Source: Adiantum capillus-veneris (Eukaryota > Streptophyta > Polypodiopsida > Polypodiales > Pteridaceae). From it: a stretch of 64,000 nucleotides of DNA. The notes beneath the pieces were generated by a model, which was given only the letters and a program-made list of their open reading frames with translations, ran no database searches and was not told where the DNA came from. The number at the start of each line of letters is the position of its first letter. Position 1 is the first letter of the stretch. Made by a program: the position numbers and the translations under genes. Shown piece after piece: positions 1 through 12,612 of the stretch. The DNA lies in NCBI GenBank assembly GCA_014529385.2, contig CM043960.1, positions 78,283,910 through 78,347,909 of the forward strand, given 5' to 3'.

Positions 1-384
1 ATTTTAAAGTGCTATCCTAAGGTTTTTGGATGTTTTTAATGCATCTGTGGTATCCTTTTTGTTTTTTTGAAAACATCTCTTATGTGTTTTCTCTCATCGT
101 ACATCACATCACTCATTAAGATTCACATACATGGATTCTTGTGTACACTTAAGTTGGACTCTCGAAAAGCATTACGAGCATGCATTTAAGTAATTGAACA
201 AACTTATACATATATACTATGAGAAATAGAATTCCAAAAAACTACTTTAGTATTTTTCAAAATTACCTCTCTCTATGCTGCGCTGGCGTTTCTTACAAGG
301 CCCAAAATTGAGTCGAAGTTTCTCCTAATGACAGCTTGCAGATGGGTATATGGAGAAACCCCCGGGGCTTCTAGAGAAAGTAAG

Positions 385-1757
385 TGTTACCTCTTGCACA
401 ATTGAATATGAGCATACATTTGCTATTATCGACTTTGGCAAGAAGAACAACTACGACATCATATTGGAAAGACCATTCATGAGGCAACTAAAAATGGTCC
501 AGGATTGAGGTTCTGACCATATATACCTTGAGAAACATGGGAACAACAACCAATAACCTGAAGGACCACAGTTACAAGGATGTAACCAGAATACCGGTTG
601 AGGAGTTTGACTTAGCTACATTAGCAGGATCAGAACTCCCATCATGGTTAGGTAAGTCCAAACAACTATGGATGTGCGGAGATTCAAAATGTGGAAGCTT
701 AAAGCGCAAGGAGTGCATTTTAGAAAGGGTTTTAGAAGACAAAGATTACATTGTAGAGCTCTTTCCAAAAGAGAAATTAAAACCTCTAGTATGGGAACAC
801 ATTTTGGCAGCATTAGATGTGTGTGCCATGGCTAATGGCCCCATAACCAAGTTTTGCAACAAAGACGGATATGATGTGATCCCATATTACGTGGTCAATG
901 TAGTTGAGGAAGAAGAAGCAAACCAAACCCTGAAAGAACCCAAAATAGAAAAACAGAACCAAGAAGGGGAGAAAGAGTTGTTTTACGACTCTTCAAAGCC
1001 ATTCAAGTATGAGAACGATGTGGATGACAAATTCTTTGACAACCTGAGCAACCAAGAAGAAACCATAGCTGATGTCAGGTTTTATTTTCCAATTAAAAAA
1101 TCTAGACAGCAAAAATGGTACATAAAAAAAAGAGCCTTAAAGATGGCTAGAGGTAATCCAATGCCGAGAATAAGAGGGAAGCACAATTTCTAATGCTTGT
1201 AAAAGCAAAAGATTGTGTAAAAGACAAAATCTCACGTCAATTCACAAAAACACGCAACACAAGAACAAAAGAAAGTGCTAGGAGCTTGAGGAAGCAAGCT
1301 CAAAATACTGTAAAAGAAAAAAAAAACAAAAGAATTCGGGGCGGATGAATTTGGAGAGCCGAAATGGACCAAGGTCGAGCGTAAAAAGAAATACCAAGAA
1401 CTCAAAAGAACCCCTGAAAGAAGTATGAACAACGGAGATAAAAAGTGAAGGAAGAGAAAGCATCGAGATGCAAAATAAGAACGTCCCTTCCCACTATAAA
1501 AAATTCACCATCCAGGATAGAAAAATAGTGATGACTTAACTAATCAGAGAGAAAATAGGAGATAATCCTATGATGGCTCAAAAAATGCAAAATGAATAAA
1601 CCTAGTTGAACTTGAGAGGTTGAAAGACTACTCTACATAGCAAAATATTTGAGCGCAAAAGAGGAAGAGATGCTCATACAAATCCTCAAGGAGTATAGAG
1701 ATGTTTTTGCATGGTCATACAAGGACCTCAAGGGGGTAGATCCATTGATGGAGCAAA
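385..1757 (+). mobile_element. Ty3/gypsy relic, protease to start of RT region (truncated)
   Basis: This is a + strand fragment of a plant gypsy polyprotein. Around 420-505 the translation contains ...DIILERPFMRQLKMVQD, which matches the end of a retropepsin domain (normally I-L-G-R-P-F), followed by a TGA stop near 505. Around 1649-1745 the translation EEEMLIQILKEYRDVFAWSY is the conserved stretch that precedes plant gypsy reverse transcriptases. The similarity stops abruptly near 1757, just where the RT domain should begin, and foreign sequence follows. No LTR was found. The family assignment is by motif recognition only. Confidence 0.6.
528..1193 (+). pseudogene. Gypsy spacer region between protease and RT
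   Basis: This open stretch of 221 codons sits between a protease-like remnant upstream and a pre-RT remnant downstream, so it is best read as the poorly conserved linker of the same gypsy polyprotein. It is acidic in its second half (EEEE, NDVDDKFFDN) and basic at the C-terminus (KKSRQQKWYIKKRALKMARG). No catalytic motif was recognised. The first ATG follows a stop by about 20 bases, so this start is probably created by the nonsense mutation and is not native. Confidence 0.4.
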
Positions 1758-2694
1758 AGACGTCGTGCGCACACTCACACACCCAGACAACTCAACACCA
1801 CACAAGGAATTTAATTAAATTCCAACCCACAAACACCACCACTCAAGAGCTCAAAAAAAATACTACCCACAAGCTCAATTCAAACTCCAAATAGCTCGAC
1901 CTACAAGCCCTTGCCTGCCCGCAGACACTACAAGGTGAGTCGAGTTAATCAACACTTGAAATCACACTTGATGGTGACCAAAATATACAAGAAAAACCAT
2001 CAAAAACTCAAAAACTCCAGCCATAAAAGGCCTCTCTCAAACCATTGCAAAGCCTTCACCAAACTTCACTTTGTTGGACTCTTTGAAGTAGCGCCAACCC
2101 TAATGGCACCGATACAGGGTCACATAGTCTTGCAGAAAGCCGCACCTTCTTCCCTCAATTCCTTGCACACACACATCCATGGAAACCTTAGAACTTACAT
2201 AGACTCTCCCAAGTGAGAAATTGAAGAGAGAAAGCTCTCATTCACTCTCCACGCACTCAAATACAGGACGTGAACGCAACAAGACTACACTAGACCACCT
2301 GTAGGAACCCTGATTTCTCCCACAAGAGAGAGGTGAAAGTGTTGAGCATTGGATTCAAAAAATTTTCTCAGCTTGAACACTCACGCCAACATGAATGATG
2401 TGGAAATTTGAAGCCTTTTCACATCTTTTTTTGACCTTTTGTGACCTTTTTTGGCCCAGTTTTGGCCAATTTTGATCCGCAGCGGGCATTTTTCGCGGGA
2501 AAAACCCCAAATGGACTCCGAAATTCACCAAATTTTGTAATCTTAATCCTTGATATCCAAATAAATTTTCCACATCCCCACATTCTATTTTTGATCACTT
2601 CTATGGCGGTGCACGCAGGGAAGAGGGAGAATGGATAACTGAATTTGGGCCTTGCTTCTTCTTGGCCACCGCAACGCACGGGTCACATACTAGT
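1758..2694. other. Unassigned insert ending in a Helitron-like 3' terminus
   Basis: The sequence after the truncated gypsy relic is unrelated to gypsy. It ends near 2671-2694 with CGCACGGGTCACATACTAGT. That resembles plant Helitron 3' ends: a GC-rich hairpin closing with GCACGGGT, a short spacer, then CTAG. The left arm of the hairpin (CCACCGC) pairs imperfectly. No Rep/helicase reading frame is present and the 5' TC end was not located, so at most this would be a non-autonomous, decayed copy. Confidence 0.25.
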
Positions 2695-5600
2695 TAAAGA
2701 TTAAATGTCCATATTAAAGCCTATAAATTCCATTTTTACCTAATCCTTGCAATAATTTGAGATATTGTGTTATTTTGGCATGTTATATGCCACACACAAG
2801 AAAAGATTGAAAAAAAGATTTTGTGATATTTGCGCACTTAGCTAAGCATAGTAGCCACATTCTAATTTTCAACTAACTTATTAATTTCTGGGTACCATAT
2901 GTTATATTTATTTCCAAGTCATGTGCGGTTCAACTTTTAGAGCTGAACTTTTCAAGCAAGTTTGGGTATCTAATTAAAACTCCAAATGTGATTATTTTCT
3001 TATTTGTACTAGACACTGGTGCAAATATTGCTTTTAGATTCACCATGGTTAGGTTGCCTATAATCTTGTCACATCTCTCATAGATTTTCCTTTTTCTTAC
3101 ACAAATAAAGTTGTTGACATCTAAATTTGTCAGCTTGGTCTTGCCATGCCATTGCCGCTTTTTTTGACCTGAACATAAATTTTCTTTACCTTTATTGTAT
3201 TTAAATTTGATTAAATAAATTGCATTTGATGATGCATAGATTTAAAGGTGATAAATTTATTGATAGTGTCATAGTATTTATGTAGACAATATAGGGAGCA
3301 ACGGTTGGGGAAAATTTATGTTCACTAGATGAAGATCAATTTTTAAGGTATGCATAAACTTAAGGGACTTTTCTAATATCTCCCAAATAGTTTTTATATG
3401 CACAATTCTTGAGTAAACTATGCCTCCTCTTAAGAATATAATTGACATGTCTACATAGTACCAAGAGTGACAACATGTGTTCCTTGGCCTTTTCTTGGCA
3501 ACACACTCCATAGCAGTGTTAGACTACCTAAAAATTAATGATGCCACAATCATTAGATTAAAGGTTTTATACAAAAATAATTGTAGATAATTAGGTAGAT
3601 TAATCTATCTATGAATACTATTTGGCAATCGGGTAATAATTGCTAGATAATGCATGTACACATGTGTTGATATGAGAGAGAGAAAGAGGGGGGGGGGGGG
3701 GACAAGATATATGGACCCATTTCAAATAGCCCCACTATTTTAGAGCCCAAAAATTGCATTTTTTTGGGGGCTCCTTTACCCTATGTGGAGAACAATAACT
3801 TCTGGCCTTCAATCAACAATCGATAGAGTTTGACACTCTAGGCCCTAAGACAACATGTGAGCTTTGAAGTGGCACATCCTATCAAGCCACACACGTTTGC
3901 CAATAATTTGGTCCCAGTTCTTGGCCTAGTGTCTCAACCACATCACAACAACAAGAGTGTGTGTATATCATCATTGACATTCAAGAGACTACTAAATTGG
4001 CAAAAGACACCGGGGAGACCATTTCCAACATCCACGTCACAAGGACAAGGCAACTTCTAAGGCTACAAATGGTTGAAAGAAACCAAGCTACATGGACCTG
4101 CAAGCACAACTAGAGATTAGTAAGTTTTGTTTGTCTCAATAGCCAATTACTACCTAATTTTCCAAATTTGGTTTGTTTATATACATTATTTAGAGTAGAT
4201 TTTGAAACTTTTTCTTGGCTTAGGGCTTGATAGTTCATATATCCTTCCCCTTAATGTTGGCAAAAGAACAACTTATAAGTGTCTTTTAGATTATTCTTTG
4301 AAAGTATCAAAAACATTTCCTTTATTTGTCCCTCATAATATCAAGCTATGATCCAATGTTCCTATCTCTTCCCACATAGTAGACCTCTACCATGACAACC
4401 TGGAAAGAGTTGTTTCTATGCAAGGTAGTGTCATTGGTCCTATCATGTGTTGATGGTCGATGCATTTTAAAGCCATATGTTGTGCCAAAGAAGGATCTTG
4501 AGATAATATGTTCATTAGTTTTTTCTTCTTTGGTGCTTGGATAGAGGTTTTGTTTATCGATAGTAGTTGGACTTTGTTATTTGGTTTCCAAACATACTTG
4601 TCTCTAGTGTCCCAAGGTTTTATGTCCATTTTGATTGCCATGTAATGAGCAAACTGGGAATAACTCTAATTTTCCATTCCTTGCAAATATTAATCTTAAC
4701 ATTGTCTGGCAAATACGTGAGGACAAAAGATACAAAAGTAAGTAACCATCTCTTTTGTATATTGCGAGGCTTTGCGGGTTTGTCTATTTCTTATGATCAT
4801 GTAAAGAAATATGCTTATGAGATCTCAAACAAAAGGTTAGTAGCCATTCCATATCAAGCTATTGCTTGATAGCTCTAGCCTATTTTTGCTTGCAGGAATT
4901 ATGCATGCATTCTTAACACTTCAAAGAATACACATTCGAATCAACCATATGCACATGCAAAGTGTAGAATAAACCATTGAGGAGATACATATTTCCCAAG
5001 GAGTCCTACCATACACCGAGCAAGATCTTCTGAGCAAAACTAAAGTCGAGAAAGTTTCAAAGAGTAGTGAAAGCATAGTTGTTGTGGCAAACCATCTATG
5101 GAAGTTCTCTTCTCAGGAATATCTTAGTTTGTCATTGTGGTTTCCTAAAGTGAATTGTCCATGAATTTTTGGCTCATCTTATAGCTATGCCACTTGGAAC
5201 TTAATAATGTTGCTAGGATCTTCATAGAGATGGAGATCAATCATCAATGTCATAATGTTGAGGCCCATGCTAGACTTCATGTGATACTACCTAGGATTGA
5301 TAAGCCCTTCCTTCTTGTTTTTTTAAGCCATTATTTGTATCCTACATTGGATATTGCATCCCAAGTACATCTTACTCATCGCCAATAGCAGCTCCCCACT
5401 AGGATTCCAACCTTATTTTTGTGCCTTTTTCATTATAACTTAGTAAGTTGAGGATTGTGACCATTTGGTCTCATAGGGCATTGTTGAATCGTAAAGTGCA
5501 CTACTCTCTATGCTTTACATTAAGGTCTATGGGAGCATTTAAGGGTTGCCTAGGAGGAGGCACAAAGGGGCATGTGGAAGTTATAAAAGAGGGAAATGAA

Positions 5601-7142
5601 TCATGGAATGAATGAATAATGTAAGAATTTGGTTGTCTCCCTCTCTTTTATATCTCTCCTTCTCTCTCTCTTCTCGTGACATCTCTCTAATAGCCGCCAC
5701 CTCTCTCTATCTCTCCCCTACAACACTTTGGTGATCTTGTTGCTCGTCTTTTATCAGAGATGGGAACTAATTCTTGACATCGTGGGAGTTATGGTGAGGT
5801 AGTTAAGATGGAGTGCTGAAACATCTAAATGACAACGGGTTGAGTTCAAGTCTGTCTGCCTGCATAATGTTTGCCGAGTTTGCCTTTTGTGAAGGAAAAA
5901 TTGAATTTCTCTGCACGCTCGGTCGAGCATTGAAACCACAATAGAAGGTCACATCCGCTTGGCTAACACCATCTCATGCTATGAAAAACTCATTTAGTGG
6001 TTGATAACCTGTACATTTTCAGTGAGTGCTGCATAACGGCGGCCAAATACAAGGAAACAATTGGCTACAATGTATCACCACTATAAAACACCCAAGTTGT
6101 TTACTGCCGCCCTTTATCGCGTTTGGAGGAGAGAGAGTGCAAAATGACCTTTCCAAAGAAGAGACAGAGGGCCACAATTGCCAGCATTTGTGAATTTAAT
6201 ATTATCGCGAATATTACCGTGAATATAATCGCTCATGTTACTGTAAATTAAAGTGATATTACCGCGCACCAAATATTACCACGCATACTGTTAATTTTAG
6301 CTTTGGCACTTAAACATTCAAATTTTTTCCTCTATTCTGGTTTTGCAAGAAGCATGAAAAACATGAATTTATTTTTAAAAAATAAAAAAGGAACTACCTT
6401 GCTCTTGTTGACAGCTTAATTAGCGCTAAAATATTCAGCTTTGAGTTTTTTTATTGCTAACAAAAAAACTATCATTAAATTAATCACATCCAGTATTACG
6501 TTTAAGGTTTTACTGAATTGATTAATAGAATCAGTTTCCACCATTTCACTTCTTCTAGAATCGGATTATGACTTTCTTGCACAAGCCATATCTTTGGTTG
6601 AGCATAAGTGCCTTCTTACTAAGGATGAATTCACGGCTCGGTATATCTAGTCCAGTGAGCATATGTTAAGATAAAGAACATATCCCTGTACTTTGACATT
6701 GCCCTCTTGAATCTTCTCCTTGACCCAGATCTATGGGTCAACCATATACCTATCAGGCACTTGTTGGGTTTGATGTTAAGGTATGACGGCTAAGAAGGTC
6801 CATCTAAAGACAATACAAGGAGAGAGAAGACTTAGTACACATATGAATAGCGCATTCTCATGGCGTCTAGACACATTTCCAAACCATTTGCACTCAAAGA
6901 TGAAGGTATAAAAGGTTCTAAAAATCGACCTTTAGAATCCTTTTAATAGTCCCACAGTACCTGGCTTCATCACCATTTGGGTCAAAGTTACTCATGATGC
7001 CACAATCCATGGTGGTTCGACGCTCGTCTATGTCATGGGTACAAAAGTGTCAACCCCTTTGACCACATAGAGTTAAAGGAAAGACACTATAAAATAGAAA
7101 ATTGAGTTATACTATCAATTACAAAAGGTAAAATTAAGAAAA
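2695..7142. other. AT-rich intergenic DNA without a recognisable gene
   Basis: Only short reading frames (about 100 codons or less) occur and none shows a family motif. One weak signal is VLDTGANIAF, encoded near 3006-3035 on the + strand, which looks like a retropepsin active site in an otherwise decayed retroelement. A G homopolymer sits near 3687-3700. The stretch 6200-6300 repeats the phrase ATATTACCGCG several times. Nothing else was identified apart from the SINE candidate at about 5760-5950. Confidence 0.5.
5760..5950 (+). repeat. Possible tRNA-derived SINE
   Basis: The segment has spaced Pol III promoter-like boxes. TGGTGAGGTAG (about 5792) resembles an A box, and AGTTCAAGTCT (about 5843) resembles a B box about 50 bases later. 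Roughly 100 bases of unrelated body follow. The boxes deviate from consensus and no target duplication was found. The same AGTTCAA core occurs in the clearer SINE units near 60 kb, but the bodies do not match. Confidence 0.28.
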
Positions 7143-7540
7143 AAACTATATGCAATATGATCGTAAACATATGTGTACTGTACCTTTGGCACGCAACCTC
7201 GTGCATACTCTCATTCTTTGTCGGTGATGTCCTCTCCACGCACCATAGCTTCGGTCATTCTCTCATGGATCCACTCGGCACTAATGAGTTCTGGGAAACA
7301 TGCAAGGTGTTGAGGAACCGAGGGTGCCCTCCTGCCTCCATGAGCTTGCTTCCATACTTCCCTCTCTCCCAAACGCCTTGCCTTTGCTATCGTCCACAAG
7401 TCCACCCACTTGGTCATAACCTTAGTATTGAGGATGCTAAAATTGTCGATGATTTGGAGTATATCCATATCCATGTTGAGTAATTTTTCCCTTCCACTTG
7501 GCACTTCTGCCAACTCGTTCAACGCCTCACAGGTCCTGGC
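7143..7540. other. No gene assigned
   Basis: Both strands have open frames here (for example 7211-7530 on the minus strand, with LNELAEVPSGREKLL), but none could be tied to a protein family. The longer frames continue into (CA)n and (CT)n repeats and give low-complexity protein. It may be exon debris or retroelement remains. Confidence 0.35.
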
Positions 7541-7542
7541 GG

Positions 7543-7586
<44 letters not shown>

Positions 7587-7885
7587 GCGTGCCTACTGTT
7601 TCTACACAGTAGTCGATGTTTCTTCAAGGTGCTTGGAGGTGGATTTCTTCTATTCATGCTCTCTCTCTCTCTCTTTGCAACACACAACACACACACATTG
7701 TGTTGCAATGACCTTTGAAATACCTTGCAGATGTTGTCACACCTTGCTATTCTCTGCGTCTCTCTCTCTCTCTCTCGTTTGTACTTCACGGAGCACTGGG
7801 ACTCGGGAGTAGGTGCTAGGGAATATGAGCTTGCACTCTCTCTCTCTCTCTCTCTCAGTTGTAAGGTGCCAGGAAATACGAGCTT

Positions 7886-7918
<33 letters not shown>
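7543..7918. repeat. Cluster of (CA)n and (CT)n microsatellites
   Basis: A (CA)n array at about 7543-7589 turns into CGCGCG. It is followed by (CT)n runs near 7661-7675, 7757-7776, 7837-7857 and 7889-7917. The last two runs are preceded by the same phrase (ATACGAGCTTG or ATATGAGCTTG) and followed by GTTGTA, so a unit of about 55 bases carrying a CT run seems to have been duplicated. Confidence 0.85.
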
Positions 7919-7919
<1 letters not shown>

Positions 7920-8000
7920 GTACTTCACGTAGCAGGTCTGAGGGCAGGCTGTTGTTGTGGGCAGGTCTGAGGGCAACAGATTACATCTACTGCAAAGAAT

Positions 8001-8348
8001 TTGAATTTCGGCCGTCACCAAGCAACTAATGTATTTGAAAGCCTGGCAGAGCCACCACCAAGCGTCAGTATACTCATTCGAAGGCGCCGTTATAGTGAGC
8101 GTGTGCTCTTTCTTGCCAGCTCAATTTTTTTTTTGTCTCAAGCCTTCAGCTCGCATATAGCAACACGTGGCAAGGGTCTCAGAGGCGCCATATTATGTTA
8201 GTAGAGGAGGAGCATATTGGAATAGGTTTAATGATAATTTCAATAGCACTAAAAAGTGCAATGGCACTTTCAGACCTGCAGGAAACGACCGACGCAGCCC
8301 ACCCCAACCACACCCCGTTCACCCACCCGCGAGAGAGAAAGAGGGCAA

Positions 8349-8400
<52 letters not shown>

Positions 8401-8472
8401 CCCTTGGAGGCAACCCATCCTCGCAGGCAGGCTCAGCGCACACCCCTTGCAGGCAGGAGTCTGCTGTGTTTG

Positions 8473-8524
<52 letters not shown>

Positions 8525-8542
8525 TTCGACACGCACCGAGCG

Positions 8543-8584
<42 letters not shown>

Positions 8585-8668
8585 TTTAGTGAAGGGCATT
8601 TCGGTAATTTATGTTTTGACCGACAACTCGACAACGTCAAAGACACTTTCAATTAAATTCCAACCTTG
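8001..8668 (+). promoter_or_regulatory. RRP36 upstream region with three (GA)n arrays
   Basis: This is the 0.67 kb before the RRP36 start codon. It contains three long purine arrays, (GA)n at about 8355-8398, 8474-8521 and 8548-8576, the last ending in a G run. GA arrays near transcription starts are bound in plants by BBR/BPC GAGA-binding proteins, so a promoter or 5'UTR role is plausible. No convincing TATA box or transcription start can be placed by eye. The boundaries are only the non-coding stretch itself. Confidence 0.45.
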
Positions 8669-9394
8669 ATGGCTCAACACGACAGTGAAGATGATCTTCC
8701 TTCAAGCGCCGAGGACGTTAGCGAGGAGGTACCTACCCATCATCCTTGTTGAGCGTTTTGTGTCTGTGTGTGTGTGTGGGTGTGGAGAGAGAGAGAGAGA
8801 GAGAGAGAGTCCCGCCACAGGAGGATATCCAGGGCCAGATTTCGGAAGTTCCTTTTGAGGAGCTTCAGAAGGCTCGTAGCAATGGCAGCTCCTCTTTTCG
8901 CCCCTTTCCTGCACAGAAGTCTGTCCCCAAACGTGCAAATAAGAATAGGTAAACTGTCCTTTTGTTTTGGTTTTCTGTGTGTGTGTGCTTGATTCTGGGG
9001 CTGTTTGATTAAGACAGTAAGAGTAAGGAATGTACTGCTGTACATGTTTTTGGCTTCTAGACCTGTTGAGATGTCAAGTAAAAAGCCCGTAGGCCGATTT
9101 CGGGAGGTGATTCAAGCCCCTAAACGTGTAAGTGCCTTGACATTCATGTTTTCGGTAGTTACTTGTTGTTACCTTTAATCGTTGCCATTAAGATCACTTA
9201 TATTAGTGCTAAAATGTTTATTTGGTGTTTAATTGTTGTATTTGGAGCAGGGTTGAAACATCATTTTTTGTGGTTTTCTTGCCATTATACTAGTTATAAT
9301 TGTGGATTTTAATTTTGTAAATCTTGCTGCTTCACAAATAGGTTTTGAGAGACCCAAGGTTCGAAAATTTGTGTGGCAGCTACGAGGAGTCTAA
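8669..9394 (+). CDS. RRP36: RRP36 homologue, exons 1-4 (rRNA processing, 90S pre-ribosome)
   Basis: These are the first four exons of a conserved nucleolar protein needed for early 18S pre-rRNA cleavages in the small-subunit processome. Exons are 8669-8728 (MAQHDSEDD..., acidic start), 8821-8948, 9061-9127 and 9342-9394. All introns are GT-AG and the phases agree (0, 2, 0, 2). Exon 2 encodes ISEVPFEELQKARSNGS and KRANKNR. Exon 3 encodes PVEMSSKKPVGRFREVI. Exon 4 encodes VLRDPRFENLCGSYEES. These are the signature blocks of the RRP36 family. The ATG is the first in frame and starts an acidic N-terminus typical of the family. The exon 4 donor (CTAA|GTAAGT) has its matching acceptor at 44107. Intron 1 is only 92 bases and holds TG and GA repeats. 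Identification rests on recognised family blocks, not on a database search. Confidence 0.9.
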
Positions 9395-9429
9395 GTAAGT
9401 GCTGAGAGCTTTATCTTGTTCAGAGTTTT

Positions 9430-9717
9430 ATTTCCAAGGTGTCACCTTTCTAAAGCCAGTTGGTGCTCCTAAGTTCTTCTTGGGACCTGCAAATCAATGT
9501 AGTAATTGCGACTTTGATTCATGTGCTAATCTAGGTGCAAGATTTGACTTTCGCTTGTAAGAATACGTTGTAGCAATGAAAGCTTGAGAATGATAAAGTA
9601 GTCTTCTAGGTGACATGCCTTCTCTGGCATAGCCCTTGTAGATAAGAGAGAGAAATTGGAAGCTTCCTTGTCCCTTTGAGCTTTTTGTAATTTTTCTCAA
9701 GTAATAGAAAGGGTTCA
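9430..9717 (+). repeat. Left copy of dispersed repeat R (3' end portion)
   Basis: The last 60 bases before the solo LTR (CCCTTTGAGCTTTTTGTAAT, then CAAGTAATAGAAAGGGTTCA) parallel the 3' ends of the repeats at 43628-44090 and 59200-59735. The continuation AGCCC lies on the far side of the solo LTR at 11408, followed by pyrimidine-rich and (CT)n sequence. The upstream part is too diverged to align by eye. GGGTTCAAGCCC looks like a Pol III B box, but no A box was found. Confidence 0.4.
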
Positions 9718-11402
9718 TGAAACCGGCCTGTGGGGGGGTAGACTTTAGCTTTCACCCGATCTTTACTTAAATTTTACGACACAGAGGAACTTCACGAATA
9801 AACTTGTGAATGGAATTTAACACTTCAAACAAAAACACGGCTTGGCAGCTAGAGTGCTTCCAAGCGGACAACCACACCTTGTTGGCCGGCGCCCCTTATT
9901 CTTATCACACTTGATAAAAACCTGTAAGCTTCTACCGGTTGTCCCACCTTTATCGGGCTGAAATTTCCCTATTCTAACCCGATTTTGGCAACATAACCAC
10001 ATTAGAAGTCTCCACGGACAAAATCCCAAGTAAACAGTGACTTTCCACGTACTTCAGAGCACTTTACAAAACCTGACGAGAAATTACAGCACGCTGAATT
10101 CTCTGTTTTTGGCCTCCAAAATGCACCAAAACACCTGTTTGGTGATTCCTTGCTTCCCCAAAGCTCCTAGGACCTGTAGGCGTCAAAACTGCCCAAAACC
10201 CTAAACTTGCAAATTCACAGCAAGCTGTAATTCTTCGTTTTGCTCTCCGATTTGCGTTCCGATCACATATTGTAGCCCTTGAGCTCTCGCACCTTTAGGG
10301 TCACTTGCCCTTTGAATTAAACGAGATTCCTCATGGGAAATCTCTCTATATTGTCCTGTACAAGCACCCACGACTTTCCTAAGGCTCCCTTGGCGTTATA
10401 GGTGCGAAACCCTTAACCTGCAAAAAAAACACAGCAGGCTGTAATTTTATGTTTTGGATCGTTTTGGGTGGAGCGAACACGTCTACGCGTTAAGACGCTC
10501 CCGCACGCAATGGGATAGTTCCCCTTTGGAATGGACAAGTTTCCACGCGAGAAAATTCTCCGTTTTCGCGATTCTTTGCGATGGAACTGTGCAGACCTGT
10601 GGGGGATTAGCAATTAGCTAATCCTATACTGTTCAGAAGGCTCTTGCCTCGGCAAATGTGCATGAAACCCTCAGAATTGTACATGTTCAACTGAGAAGCC
10701 CAACTAGTGGGGCATTACCATATGTGCCAAAAAGGGGGAGATGCGCGAGAGCAAATCATCGCGCTACATGAGACAAGGGAGAAGACAAGCTTTCCATTAA
10801 AGCTGTGAAACCTGCACCCACTACTCACCCACACATCGTAAAGCACGATGCACAAAAATCATAGTAACAGGGGACGCCCTTTTTCGGGCTTCCCGTCCCC
10901 ACTTTTCCGTCCCCACTTGCCGTCCCGCCCTCTTTTTTACACTAAAATCCATTTGAGCCCCGTCCCCCGTTCCCCGTCCCGAAATGCGTCCCTTGTGACT
11001 ATGACAAAAATCAGCCTCCACTCTCAACTTTGGGTGCCCCCTCTTGGATGAGGCTTCCTGGAAACTGTGTGTTGGCCTGTATACAACTCCCCTATTGCCA
11101 AGTGTTCTTTTGACTCCCTTTGGTTTTATTTCCTAGTACCCACCAACTTAAAAGTCTTGCCAAGGGGCCTAAATGACTTTAAATTGAGCCTAGCCAACTC
11201 TTTACTGCTCGAATTTCAATGCCGATTGCCCCACCATCTCGTGGAGACCTACCCTTCTGAAACTCTCGGTCAACAACCGTTTCACAGTGGCCATGCAATG
11301 TCTGGGCATTTTTGATTTTAACAAGAGGGTCCCAAAATTCAAAATAAAAATCAAGGGAAAGAACCAACAAATATATATAGCGGGTATCACAATCTTGTGA
11401 CA
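9718..11402 (-). mobile_element. Solo LTR, gypsy family C (1685 bp)
   Basis: The LTR begins TGAAACCGGCC and ends CTTGTGACA. It is flanked by a perfect 5-bp target duplication, GTTCA (9713-9717 and 11403-11407). It resembles the LTRs at 21307-22783, 32636-34183 and 41159-42616 in its ends and in the block GGCGCCCC...TATTCTTATC. No internal region is attached, so it is the product of recombination between the two LTRs of an insertion. The minus orientation is inferred from related LTRs whose primer-binding site lies on the left side of the LTR. Reading frames inside it are not genes. Confidence 0.85.
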
Positions 11403-11409
11403 GTTCAAG

Positions 11410-12022
<613 letters not shown>

Positions 12023-12608
12023 TTTAACAAACTTGGACACCCCAATTCCGGAATTTGGCACGACATACGAGAGAGGATCAGTTTAAAGTTTAAACACTTC
12101 ACACTTAAATCATAGTTCAATTGAGTCAACACGGCCCGACGTAGTTTCGTGCTCAGAGAGATTGGCCCAAAGATTGGCGTCCCTTTCAGTATTTCTTTTT
12201 GTATTAATAATTGAGCAAAGCACAGTTGCCCTTGGGTCGCCTCTGCTCACTGGCTCGTGAGCGCAGTGAGCCAGAGTGCCCAAAGGGCTTATTTGAAGGC
12301 CCTTGGCCTAGGGGAAAAGCAATACATGAAAAGCTTGCAACTTAAAAGCACTGGCCTCCCAAAAGCTAGCGTCCAAATCAGGGAGCACAAATTGCGTTTT
12401 TTTGTACGGTCTGCCACGTCATCACAGCTAGCGCGATATGCAGAAATCCGTACGAACAATCACGTCAGCATCTCACCGTGTTGTGGAAAATCCATACACC
12501 AGCCAATCCGCGTTCTTCTATTTTTTCCTAGTGTCCCTAGGGCCTTATCGACAGGTGCCCTACAAGTTGGGTACACTTATGGACATGCCATGTCATCAAT
12601 TTGTGACA
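12023..12608 (-). mobile_element. 3' LTR of gypsy family A element M
   Basis: The LTR starts TTTAACAAACTTGG (family consensus TGTAACA, first bases mutated) and ends TCAATTTGTGACA. It contains the family block near 12175-12200 (GGCGTCCCTTTCAGTATTTC, then TTTTGTATTAAT). The sequence to its right, after an inserted solo LTR, is a C-rich tract (13261-13270). That tract is the complement of a polypurine tract, so this is the 3' LTR of a minus-strand element. It is closest to the LTR at 35954-43627 (same AACAAACTTGG start), which may be the other end of the same original insertion. Confidence 0.7.
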
Positions 12609-12612
12609 TACC

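Noticed and set aside
4567-4869. 100-codon + strand frame as a small gene
   Set aside because: No motif, no codon or homology support, and surrounding AT-rich DNA of the same character has random short frames.
7211-7789. A 192-codon minus-strand frame
   Set aside because: Half of it is translated (CT)n/(CA)n repeat. The remainder (about 7211-7530) has no recognisable family signature, so it is listed only as unassigned.
8167-8669. Overlapping frames on both strands encoding Arg-Glu or Ser-Leu repeats upstream of RRP36
   Set aside because: They are translations of (GA)n microsatellites. The same DNA is open in several frames on both strands and there is no conserved domain.
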